Shown: piece by piece, positions 50,235 to 57,806 of the stretch
How positions within the stretch are numbered: position 1 is the stretch's first letter
Layout: every line of letters begins with the position of its first letter
Assembly: GCA_009711805.1 (NCBI GenBank)
Contig: VEMX01000052.1
Coordinates: 1-64,000 of the forward strand
Length of the DNA: 64,000 nucleotides
Direction: 5' to 3'
Source: Balneolaceae bacterium
Lineage (GTDB): Bacteria; Bacteroidota; Rhodothermia; Balneolales; Balneolaceae
Position numbers and translations under genes: made by a program
Notes under the pieces: model-generated
Database searches by the model: none
The model's input: the letters and a program-made list of their open reading frames with translations, nothing else
What the model was told of the DNA's origin: nothing

Positions 50235-52289
50235 ATGACAGAAGAAGCAAAAAATCAACAAACTGAAGAATTGGAAGAGACCGCTGTAGAGGAATCTGCA
50301 GAAGTTTCAGAAAATGAGACAGAAGAACTGGCTGAAAACACTGAAGAAGCTTCCGCCGAAGCCGAAGAAGGCACAGAAGAAACTCAGGAGAAAACAGCAG
50401 AGGAAGAAGCTGAAGAAGAGAGAGAAGAAATCTTTACCCATGTATTTTCCGGTGATGTTGAAGGAGATGTATATACATACGATGATCTGCAAAGTCCTTC
50501 AGATGAATACACCGAAGATGAGTACAATGAGATGGTGGGTATGTATGAAAATACCCTCAACGAGATTGAAGAAAAAGAAATTGTTAAAGGCCGTGTAGCC
50601 TCAGTTGACGACAAATATGTAGTTGTTGACATCGGATTTAAGTCTGAAGGTATTATACCGGTAAACGAATTCTCGTCTGAAGCGCTTGAAGAAATGGCGC
50701 CCGGAGATGAAATTGAAGTATTCCTGGATCGCGTAGAAGATAAAGACGGTCAGTTGATTCTGTCTCGCCGCAAAGCAGATATATTGCAGGCGTGGGAGAC
50801 TATTGAAGGAAGCCATGATGATGGTGATATTATCGAAGGGTACATCAAACGCCGCATTAAAGGTGGTATGGTTGTTGATATCCTCGGAATTGACGCCTTC
50901 CTGCCTGGTTCGCAAATTGATGTGCGCCCCGTTCGCGACTTCGATGCCTATGTAGGAAAAACCATGGAGTTCCAGGTTGTGAAATTAAACATGGCCGCCG
51001 AAAACGTTGTTGTTTCTCACCGTGCGCTTATCGAGTCTGATCTTGAAGAGCAGCGTCAGGAAATTCTTGAAACAATCGAAGCTGGCCAGGTTCTTGAAGG
51101 TGCAGTTAAAAATATTACCGACTTCGGTGTATTTATCGATCTTGGTGGTGTTGACGGACTGCTTCACATTACTGACCTGTCTTGGGGACGTGTGGACGAT
51201 CCAAACGAAATTGTACAGCTCGACCAGCGTATGAACGTTGCTGTTATCGACTTTGATGAGAAGAGCAAGCGAGTATCTCTGGGTCTGAAGCAACTTCAGC
51301 CTCACCCATGGGAAGGGATCAACGAGAAGTATCCTGAAGGTAATAAAGTACAGGGTCGCGTTGTTTCTATTGCTGACTACGGTGCATTTATTGAACTTGA
51401 GAAAGGCGTTGAAGGCCTGATTCACATCTCTGAGATGTCATGGACACAACACATTAAACATCCATCTCAATTAGTTGAGAAAAATGATGTGGTAGAATGT
51501 ATAGTGCTCAACATCAACGAAGAAGAGAAGAAAATTTCTCTGGGTGTTAAGCAGCTTGAGGAAGATCCATGGGCAGATATCCTGGATCGATTCCCGGTGG
51601 GCTCTAAGCACAAAGGAGAAGTTAGAAATCTCACCAACTTTGGTGTATTTGTCGAACTCGAGCCTGGTATTGATGGCTTGATTCACGTTTCTGACCTCAG
51701 CTGGACTGAAAAAGTAGATCACCCGAATGAAGTGGTTGATAAGGATCAGGAAATCGAAGTTGTGATCCTGGGTGTCGATTTTGACAACCGACGTATCACA
51801 CTTGGCCACAAACAGGTTGAAGAAAATCCCTGGAAGAAATATGCTAAAGAGTATGCACCAGGTAACAAGGTTGAAGGCGAAGTTGTAAAAGTGACCGATA
51901 AAGGTGCTTTTGTGAAGCTTTCTCTGGGTGCCGAGGCATTCCTAAGCTACGGTAAATCGACTGAAGCTGAATACAGCGAAGGAGATAAGGTAGAAGATGC
52001 TTTTGTGCTGAACTTTGATGAAGGAAGTAAAAACATTGAACTCAGTCAGCTCGATTCTGACAAGACCAAAGCTAAAAAAGCTAAAGAGAAAGTTAAGAAA
52101 GCTGATCTTGAGACTGGAGCTCCTACTTTAGGAGAAATGTCGGGTCTTGCCGCTCTTAAACAAGACATGGAAAAGAAAGAGCAGGAAGCCGCACAAGCTA
52201 AAGCAGAAGCTGCCAAGGCTGAAAAAGCTTCCAAAGAAAAAGCTGAAACTGAAGAAAAAGAAGAAGAAACTTCTGACGAAGAAGAATAA
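50235..52289 (+). CDS. rpsA: 30S ribosomal protein S1 with acidic extension
   Basis: The 684-residue protein has a Glu-rich disordered N-terminus (about 1-95). Six S1/OB repeats follow: GRVASVDDKYVVVDIGFKSEG, GYIKRRIKGGMVVDILGIDAFLPGSQ, GAVKNITDFGVFIDLGGVDGLLH, GRVVSIADYGAFIELEKGVEGLIH, GEVRNLTNFGVFVELEPGIDGLIH and GEVVKVTDKGAFVKLSLGAEAFLS. It ends with a Lys/Glu/Ala-rich low-complexity tail. Length exceeds the E. coli protein (557) because of the two tails, a feature usual in Bacteroidota. It binds mRNA for initiation, which fits the scarcity of strong Shine-Dalgarno sites here. A terminator follows at 52323. Confidence 0.96.
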   Translation: MTEEAKNQQTEELEETAVEESAEVSENETEELAENTEEASAEAEEGTEETQEKTAEEEAEEEREEIFTHVFSGDVEGDVYTYDDLQSPSDEYTEDEYNEMVGMYENTLNEIEEKEIVKGRVASVDDKYVVVDIGFKSEGIIPVNEFSSEALEEMAPGDEIEVFLDRVEDKDGQLILSRRKADILQAWETIEGSHDDGDIIEGYIKRRIKGGMVVDILGIDAFLPGSQIDVRPVRDFDAYVGKTMEFQVVKLNMAAENVVVSHRALIESDLEEQRQEILETIEAGQVLEGAVKNITDFGVFIDLGGVDGLLHITDLSWGRVDDPNEIVQLDQRMNVAVIDFDEKSKRVSLGLKQLQPHPWEGINEKYPEGNKVQGRVVSIADYGAFIELEKGVEGLIHISEMSWTQHIKHPSQLVEKNDVVECIVLNINEEEKKISLGVKQLEEDPWADILDRFPVGSKHKGEVRNLTNFGVFVELEPGIDGLIHVSDLSWTEKVDHPNEVVDKDQEIEVVILGVDFDNRRITLGHKQVEENPWKKYAKEYAPGNKVEGEVVKVTDKGAFVKLSLGAEAFLSYGKSTEAEYSEGDKVEDAFVLNFDEGSKNIELSQLDSDKTKAKKAKEKVKKADLETGAPTLGEMSGLAALKQDMEKKEQEAAQAKAEAAKAEKASKEKAETEEKEEETSDEEE

Positions 52290-52322
52290 ATTAAACTTCT
52301 TTTAGCTTAAAGCTATTACTTG

Positions 52323-52356
52323 AGCCCCGTTCATTAAGTTGAGCGGGGCTTTTTTT
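52323..52356 (+). terminator. Terminator of rpsA
   Basis: AGCCCCG (52323-52329) pairs with CGGGGCT (52344-52350), followed by a run of seven T. It lies 34 bases after the rpsA stop. Confidence 0.9.
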
Positions 52357-52574
52357 ATGGATTTTCGTGAATTGCTGAAGCTCATATTCTTACCCTAAAG
52401 CCATAGGTATTTTTGAGAGATACTGTATAGTGTGAGCTGAGCCTTGATAAGATTCATTTCCCGTCCGGAGCCCCGGCTTAGCTGTTTTTTACACCCACAG
52501 GCTATTGTGAGTAGCATTTGAGCAATTGAAATAAGTGATTATAGTAATCTTGCTTCACAACAACAGGACTGTTT

Positions 52575-52793
52575 ATGATCAGATTCGAAGTTACCGGAAC
52601 CACACCACTGCTTATGAAGAAACATAGTTTTAGTGCTCCCCTCAATAAACTTGCTCATCATTTTCACGAAATATGGTACTTCAATCATGAAGGTGAACAG
52701 GCACATCTGGTAAGGGTTTTTGAGTTATACCCAAAGAATTTGGCGGGATCTGTTGTATTGAGCATTATGTCATACTTCTTGAAAAAGGAGTAA
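52575..52793 (+). CDS. Small hypothetical protein (uncertain)
   Basis: A 72-residue frame from ATG 52575 (MIRFEVTGTTPLLMKKHSFSAPLNKLAHHFHEIWYFNHEG...) with plausible composition and several His/aromatic residues. No family recognised and no strong ribosome-binding site. It lies alone in a 722-base gap between the rpsA and moxR terminators. The flanking 52357-52574 shows nothing else. Confidence 0.35.
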   Translation: MIRFEVTGTTPLLMKKHSFSAPLNKLAHHFHEIWYFNHEGEQAHLVRVFELYPKNLAGSVVLSIMSYFLKKE

Positions 52794-52948
52794 AAGAGCA
52801 TACTCAAATAATTGTTTAGCAGTATTTATTTGGGACAGACAAGGTTTTTTAAAAAAGAAACCGGTTAGCTTTGCATCATAATACTGCCAAATAGAAGGCT
52901 GGGTAATTGTACAAACAAAACGGGTTTACTGTGACACTGTAGAAAAAA

Positions 52949-52975
52949 AATAGCCAGGCATTAAACCTGGCTATT
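52949..52975 (-). terminator. Terminator of the lone moxR gene
   Basis: AATAGCCAGG (52949-52958) pairs with CCTGGCTATT (52966-52975). On the minus strand it is followed by a run of T (complement of 52942-52950), 37 bases after the moxR stop. Confidence 0.88.
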
Positions 52976-53011
52976 CATTCTAACATAAATCATTTAAACG
53001 GCTAAACTCTC

Positions 53012-54013
53012 TTAGGGCACCTGCACATTGCTGAGTACTTTAGTTACAATATCTTCAGGGGTTATATCTTCAGCTTCGGCCTCAAAGGTGGGAATAATTC
53101 GGTGGCGAAGTACATCCATGGCAATGGTTCGAACATCTTCAGGAGTTACATATGCCCGGTGCTCCATAAACGCCTGGGCCCGCGCCGCCAGGTTCAGGTT
53201 GATGGTAGCCCGTGGAGAAGCTCCAAAACTGATGAGGTCGTCCAAATCATTGAGTCCGTAATTTTTAGGTTTCCGGGTGGCAAAAACCAAATCTACAATG
53301 TACTTCTCAACTTTTTCATCCATGTAAATTTCGTTGATGACTTTACGGGCTTCAAGTACTTTTGCCGGTTTCACAACAGTTTGCAGTTCTTTTTTAGGTC
53401 CGGTTTTAGCCATCCTTCTCATAATTTCCAGCTCTTCGCTTTCGCTAGGATAATCAATCTTCAGCTTCAGCATAAAGCGATCTACCTGGGCTTCGGGAAG
53501 AGGGTAAGTGCCTTCCTGTTCAACCGGATTTTGAGTGGCTAACACCAGGAATGGCTCGTCCAGGGTAAAAGTATTTTCGCCAATGGTGACTTGTTTTTCC
53601 TGCATGGCCTCCAGTAATGCAGATTGGACTTTAGCCGGGGAGCGGTTAATCTCATCCGCTAAAATAATATTGGCAAAAATTGGTCCCTTCTTAACCAGGA
53701 ACTCCGCTTCTTTTTGGTTGTAAATGAGCGTACCAATCAAATCGGCAGGCAGCAAGTCAGGGGTAAACTGGATTCGCTGGAACTCAGTATCCAAGACGGT
53801 AGCCAATGATGAAACCGTTAATGTTTTGGCTAGGCCGGGAACACCTTCAAGTAATACATGCCCGTTAGTAAGCAATCCTACCAAAAGCCGGTCAATCATA
53901 TAGCGCTGTCCAATGATAACCTTATCCAATTCCCTGCGGATGTCTTCGATAAAAGCACTGTGGTGTTCAATTTTTTCCGTCAATGCTTCCATGTTTACTT
54001 CGTATTCGCTCAT
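53012..54013 (-). CDS. MoxR-family AAA+ ATPase (second, stand-alone)
   Basis: The 333-residue protein has the AAA_3 core: Walker A GVPGLAKTLTVSSLA, Walker B IILADEINRSPAKVQSALLEAMQE, VLATQNPVEQEGTYPLPEAQVDRFMLKL, and the lid SFGASPRATINLNLAARAQAFME. This is the MoxR/BatC-associated type that usually precedes DUF58 and BatA/BatB vWA genes. Here it is followed directly by a terminator and no partner gene is adjacent, so its partners must be elsewhere. It is divergent from uppP. Confidence 0.92.
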   Translation of the reverse strand: MSEYEVNMEALTEKIEHHSAFIEDIRRELDKVIIGQRYMIDRLLVGLLTNGHVLLEGVPGLAKTLTVSSLATVLDTEFQRIQFTPDLLPADLIGTLIYNQKEAEFLVKKGPIFANIILADEINRSPAKVQSALLEAMQEKQVTIGENTFTLDEPFLVLATQNPVEQEGTYPLPEAQVDRFMLKLKIDYPSESEELEIMRRMAKTGPKKELQTVVKPAKVLEARKVINEIYMDEKVEKYIVDLVFATRKPKNYGLNDLDDLISFGASPRATINLNLAARAQAFMEHRAYVTPEDVRTIAMDVLRHRIIPTFEAEAEDITPEDIVTKVLSNVQVP

Positions 54014-54088
54014 TTTCTGAAATTCGTTTTTAGTATTTGCTGATGATATGATTAATTTCTCGCCTTCAAAAAGTTAATAATATAACAA

Positions 54089-54895
54089 ATGGATCTTTTA
54101 CAATCTTTTTTATTAGGACTCATCCAGGGACTTACCGAGTTTTTACCTATTTCAAGTTCGGGGCATTTAGCGCTGACTAAGTTTTTTCTGGGGGGAGATC
54201 TCGAAGCAGGCATTACCTTTGAAGTGGTGGTTCATTTCGGAACGCTGTGCAGCATCCTTATCTATTACCGGGAACTCATCGGTAATCTGTTAAAATCCGG
54301 AATAGGTTTTCTTGGATCCCCAAAACAAAAAAAATCAGATCCTGATGTGAAGATGCTGGGGTTTATTTTGGTGAGTATGATCCCGGCCATGGCTGTCGGT
54401 TTTACCCTTGAGAGTTATATCGAAGAAGTGTTTTCTAACCAGGTAACCGTTTCTTCTATGTTATTGGTAACCGGCTGCATCCTTTTTGGGACCAAATTTA
54501 TATCCGACAATGTAAAGCTGGTTAACCTGCCCCGGAGCTTTGTGATTGGCCTGGCCCAGGCCTTTGCTATACTGCCGGGCATCAGTCGCTCGGGATCTAC
54601 CATTTCGATGGCTCTTTTCCTGGGAGTGCGAAGGGATGAAGCCGCTAATTTTTCGTTTCTGATGGTTATTCCGGTGATTGCCGGCGCCATGCTCCTGAAA
54701 GTAAAAGAGATGATAGAAGTGGGGGTAAGCGATGCCCAGATGCTGAGCTTAATTGTAGGCTTTTTTACAGCATTTATATCCGGTTATTTCGCTCTCAAGT
54801 ACCTGATCCTGATCCTTCGCCGCAAAGGCTTTCATTTCTTCGCCTACTACTGCTGGCTGGTTGGAGCCGCCGGACTCGCCTATTTCCTCATCTAA
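54089..54895 (+). CDS. uppP: Undecaprenyl-diphosphatase
   Basis: The 268-residue BacA/UppP family protein has about eight membrane helices. The conserved GLIQGLTEFLPISSSGHLAL motif carries the Glu and Ser residues, and the second motif is LPGISRSGSTISMALFLGVRRDEAANFSFLMVIPVI. It dephosphorylates undecaprenyl pyrophosphate for recycling in peptidoglycan and polysaccharide synthesis, and confers bacitracin tolerance. It is monocistronic and followed by a low-complexity A-rich repeat. Confidence 0.95.
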   Translation: MDLLQSFLLGLIQGLTEFLPISSSGHLALTKFFLGGDLEAGITFEVVVHFGTLCSILIYYRELIGNLLKSGIGFLGSPKQKKSDPDVKMLGFILVSMIPAMAVGFTLESYIEEVFSNQVTVSSMLLVTGCILFGTKFISDNVKLVNLPRSFVIGLAQAFAILPGISRSGSTISMALFLGVRRDEAANFSFLMVIPVIAGAMLLKVKEMIEVGVSDAQMLSLIVGFFTAFISGYFALKYLILILRRKGFHFFAYYCWLVGAAGLAYFLI

Positions 54896-54896
54896 C

Positions 54897-54978
54897 CAAA
54901 AAACTAAAAACTCAAAACTCAAAACTGATAACTCAAAACTAACCACTCAAAACTCAAAACTAAAAACTAAAAAACCAA
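54897..54978. repeat. A-rich heptad microsatellite-like repeat
   Basis: The stretch after the uppP stop is built of imperfect 7-base units AAAACTC/AAAACTA (variants AACCACTC, GATAACTC). About eleven units lie in 82 bases. It is strand-asymmetric (A and C only, almost no G). No coding role is seen. Confidence 0.8.
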
Positions 54979-55076
54979 AATTCCCATCTCAAATCCTTGA
55001 AGCCGGAACGAAATATAGCTACCTTTCGCCGCTCAAGTTGTGCCTTTAACCGGGTGCTCACAAATAACCATTATTT

Positions 55077-55595
55077 ATGACTGTTTACATATTCATCGTA
55101 CTTGCCGTACTGGCTATTGCTTCCGCACTTGCAATGGTGATCAATAAAAATGTGGTCAACAGTGCACTGTTTCTGGTTCTGAACATGGTTTCATTGGCGG
55201 GGATATATCTTTTGCTGAATGCTCAGTTCCTGGCCATAATCCAGATTCTGGTATACGCCGGGGCTATCATGGTCTTGTTTCTCTTTGTAATCATGTTATT
55301 GAATGTGGAGCAGGAAGAGAAGCTGTTCGACAAATTCAGAGTTAAATATTTTCTGGCGTTTTTGCTCGGTGTTGCGGTAACCGGGCAGATTTTTTACAGC
55401 CTTGCAGGTGTTACCGATATGCTTCCGGAAATTTCGGATAAAATGGCTGCAGTTGGTACAGTAGAGGCTGTGGGGGATGTTCTATTTACTACCTACCTCT
55501 TGCCCTTCGAATTAACAGCTATTCTGCTTACTGCCGCGGTGGTAGGAGCGCTTATGATAGCTCAGCACAAAATTAAAAGAACAGAAGAGATATAA
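55077..55595 (+). CDS. nuoJ: NADH-quinone oxidoreductase subunit J
   Basis: The 172-residue product has five membrane helices and the NuoJ pattern: [52 protein letters not shown], then a variable loop and the last helix [16 protein letters not shown]. It is an antiporter-like membrane-arm subunit of complex I. nuoK starts 2 bases downstream. No nuoI lies upstream and no nuoL follows. Confidence 0.93.
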   Translation: MTVYIFIVLAVLAIASALAMVINKNVVNSALFLVLNMVSLAGIYLLLNAQFLAIIQILVYAGAIMVLFLFVIMLLNVEQEEKLFDKFRVKYFLAFLLGVAVTGQIFYSLAGVTDMLPEISDKMAAVGTVEAVGDVLFTTYLLPFELTAILLTAAVVGALMIAQHKIKRTEEI

Positions 55596-55597
55596 TT

Positions 55598-55900
55598 ATG
55601 TTAGAGATTGATTGGTTTCTGGCCGTTAGTGCTGTAATGTTTACCATCGGTATTATTGGGGTGTTGATACGCCGTAATGCCATTGTGATTTTTATGTGTG
55701 TGGAATTGATGCTGAATGCCGTCAACCTGTCGCTGGTATCATTTGCAAGCTATCATGGCAATATAGATGGACAGATATTGGTATTCTTCGCTCTTGCGGT
55801 AGCCGCAGCGGAGGCCGTTGTAGGGCTTGCTATTATCATTGCCATCTATCGCAATAATCTGTCGGTGGATGTGAGCAAGATCAACTTGCTGCGCTGGTAG
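55598..55900 (+). CDS. nuoK: NADH-quinone oxidoreductase subunit K
   Basis: The 100-residue protein has three membrane helices with the NuoK signature: [30 protein letters not shown] (helix-2 Glu), then [27 protein letters not shown] with the second conserved Glu. It is coupled to nuoJ (2-base gap) and followed by a terminator, so the unit contains only J and K. Confidence 0.95.
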   Translation: MLEIDWFLAVSAVMFTIGIIGVLIRRNAIVIFMCVELMLNAVNLSLVSFASYHGNIDGQILVFFALAVAAAEAVVGLAIIIAIYRNNLSVDVSKINLLRW

Positions 55901-55925
55901 AAAAATATTTTAAACGAATGTTACA

Positions 55926-55958
55926 AAGCCCTGCGGATACTGATTCGGAGGGCTTTTT
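55926..55958 (+). terminator. Terminator of nuoJK
   Basis: AAGCCCT (55926-55932) pairs with AGGGCTT (55949-55955), and the T-run continues to 55958. It lies 26 bases after the nuoK stop. Confidence 0.85.
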
Positions 55959-56306
55959 TGTTGATGAACCGAATAGCGATCTTCCAACTTCCTAATGACG
56001 CACCGCGTGCACCCGATGAGGGTTCATTGATAGCATTAGCTGCCATGAACACCGAGACGACCACGGTCTGAGCATCCCAGTTCCCTCCAATGGGTCCCAA
56101 AATCTCAAAAGTAAGTAAACGATCTATTGGTTAGTCAGGCAAGTCCTCTCCTCCAGGAGAGGATTTCCCCATAAGGGGTGCCTTCGGCAAGGTGAGGTGA
56201 AAGTTCACAACCTATTGGTGCTTCTAACCCATTTTTACCCATAAGGGATGCCCACGGCAAAAGACTCATCAAGGTATTTTGAGTGGTTCTTTAATGCAGA
56301 TCCGGG
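55959..56306. other. Gene-free stretch with dispersed repeats
   Basis: No credible gene. It contains the full inverted copy of the dispersed repeat (56140-56199) and a partial related block with ACCCATAAGGGATGCCCACGG at 56236-56256. The remainder is unstructured to the eye. Confidence 0.6.
56140..56199. repeat. Dispersed multi-hairpin intergenic repeat, copy 2
   Basis: A 60-bp stretch with CCTCTCCTCCAGGAGAGG, CCCCATAAGGGG and TGCCTTCGGCA in order, ending GGTGAGGTG. Each block is a small palindrome. It is the reverse complement of 20298-20355 with very few changes. The TGCCTTCGGCA block is shared with the inserts in the tRNA remnants. Confidence 0.88.
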
Positions 56307-56876
56307 TTATCCCCAAACCCTGAGCAGTAGAAAAACGAGCACACCGGTTACGGATACATAAAGCCACACAGGAAAAGTCCAGCGGGAGATTTTGCGGTGG
56401 GTTTTAAATTTTCCGGAAAGAGAGTAGTAAAAACTGGAAAGGATGAGCGGAACCAGGAATACACTTAGAATGATATGACTGATCAGAATAAAGAAATAAA
56501 AATACCGAATAGCACCTTCTCCCATAAACTTGGTGTCGCCCACAAAATGATGGTATGTAACATAGCTGACTAAGAACAAAGAAGAGGTTACAAAGGCAGT
56601 CAGCATATATTGCATATGTTTTTGAAAGTTTTTTCGTTTAATCTCCCGAAAACCCAACAACAGAAAAATTACACTTAATGAATTAAGTGTGGCATTTACG
56701 ACAGAAAGATGTTTAACCCAGTCCGGGGCACTCTCTGCGCTTCCTTTAAAATAGATAACCCAAAAAAGAAAACCGGCTGCAGCCAGGCTCAGGCCTAATA
56801 TAATAGCAATGGCCTTTTTAGTGCTAATCTGTTCTAAGATGCGGGATGATTCAGGAAGGGTAAACTCTTTAGACAT
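56307..56876 (-). CDS. DUF420 membrane protein (oxidase assembly-related)
   Basis: From the ATG at 56876 the product has 189 residues and about five membrane helices. Conserved DUF420 features include VVNATLNSLSVIFLLLGFREIKRKNFQKHMQYML, SYVTYHHFVGD with His residues, and ISHIILSVFLVPLILSSFYYSL. Members of this family (CtaM-like) take part in cytochrome oxidase assembly. A longer frame starting at 56930 adds 18 poorly conserved residues. It is divergent from the alternative complex III operon, which suits that role. Confidence 0.85.
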   Translation of the reverse strand: MSKEFTLPESSRILEQISTKKAIAIILGLSLAAAGFLFWVIYFKGSAESAPDWVKHLSVVNATLNSLSVIFLLLGFREIKRKNFQKHMQYMLTAFVTSSLFLVSYVTYHHFVGDTKFMGEGAIRYFYFFILISHIILSVFLVPLILSSFYYSLSGKFKTHRKISRWTFPVWLYVSVTGVLVFLLLRVWG

Positions 56877-57065
56877 AATGTAAGATAGATTTTGGTTGCT
56901 GTACAAAGTTAAAGGATCCGTTACTGCCAAGCTAAAATTTCAATTCTATTTTTTGAGGCATTTTAGTGAAATGTACTTTATCTTTGTGCTCAAATTAATT
57001 TCATTTTGAGTGGAGTCACAAATCGTCTATTTAGAACACGTTTAAATAAGTGACTATTCGTCCTT

Positions 57066-57101
57066 TTTGTTCAAATTAGTAAGAAAAAATTGATAGATTT
57101 G
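57066..57101 (+). promoter_or_regulatory. Possible Bacteroidota-type promoter of the act operon
   Basis: TAGATTTG at 57094-57101 fits the -7 consensus TAnnTTTG. A TTTG at 57066-57069 could be the -33 box, although the 24-base spacing is a little long. The actA ATG lies 61 bases downstream. Confidence 0.35.
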
Positions 57102-57161
57102 CGCGGCTTCAAAATGGGAGCATATTTGCTCGATACGTAAACAAAAAAATCAGCAATCTTT

Positions 57162-57806
57162 ATGGCGCAGATTTTCCCAAAGTGGACAAATCAGGTACCT
57201 CGCAAAATACTAATTGGATTAATCGTTCTACTGAACGCTGTTGTATTTAGTATTTGGTACTTTTTCTCACCTGAATACACCGATGTCGGATACGCTCCGG
57301 AACAACCCGTACCTTATAGTCACAAACTTCACGTAGATAAACTGGGGTTGGATTGTCAATATTGTCATACCCAGGTTTTTGAGTCGAAGCAGGCAAATGT
57401 ACCTGCCACTCAAACATGTATGAATTGTCATACCTACGTTAAAACGGAAAGCGAAAAGCTGGCTAAAGTCAGGGAGAGTTGGGAGACAGGTGAAGCCATT
57501 GAATGGATTCGCGTGCACAACCTGGCCGATTATGCATATTTCGACCACTCGGCACACGTAACTGTAGGTGTGGGATGTGAGAGCTGTCACGGAAGAGTTG
57601 ATAAGATGGACGTTGTTTACCAGGCTGAACCTCTGAGTATGGGATGGTGCCTTGATTGCCATCGTGAGCCTGAAAAATATATCCGTCCTGTAGAAGAAGT
57701 AACTACAATGGGGTATAGTGTTGAAAATCAGTTAGAGCTTGGCAGGTCGCTGGTTAATAAGAATAACATCCATCCACCAACCTATTGTCAGGGCTGCCAT
57801 TATTAA
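57162..57806 (+). CDS. actA: Alternative complex III subunit ActA, pentaheme cytochrome c
   Basis: The 214-residue protein has one N-terminal membrane anchor (ILIGLIVLLNAVVFSIWYFF, 16-35) and five CxxCH heme sites at Cys65, Cys86, Cys139, Cys163 and Cys209. The YSHKLHVDKLGLDCQYCHT start and GWCLDCHREPEKYI are typical of ActA. It passes electrons from the quinol site of alternative complex III to the soluble acceptor. Its stop overlaps the actB ATG by one base. Confidence 0.93.
   Translation: MAQIFPKWTNQVPRKILIGLIVLLNAVVFSIWYFFSPEYTDVGYAPEQPVPYSHKLHVDKLGLDCQYCHTQVFESKQANVPATQTCMNCHTYVKTESEKLAKVRESWETGEAIEWIRVHNLADYAYFDHSAHVTVGVGCESCHGRVDKMDVVYQAEPLSMGWCLDCHREPEKYIRPVEEVTTMGYSVENQLELGRSLVNKNNIHPPTYCQGCHY

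Noticed and set aside
49955-51809. Long minus-strand frames opposite cmk and rpsA
   Set aside because: They lie antisense to conserved S1 repeats and kinase motifs and have no domain of their own.
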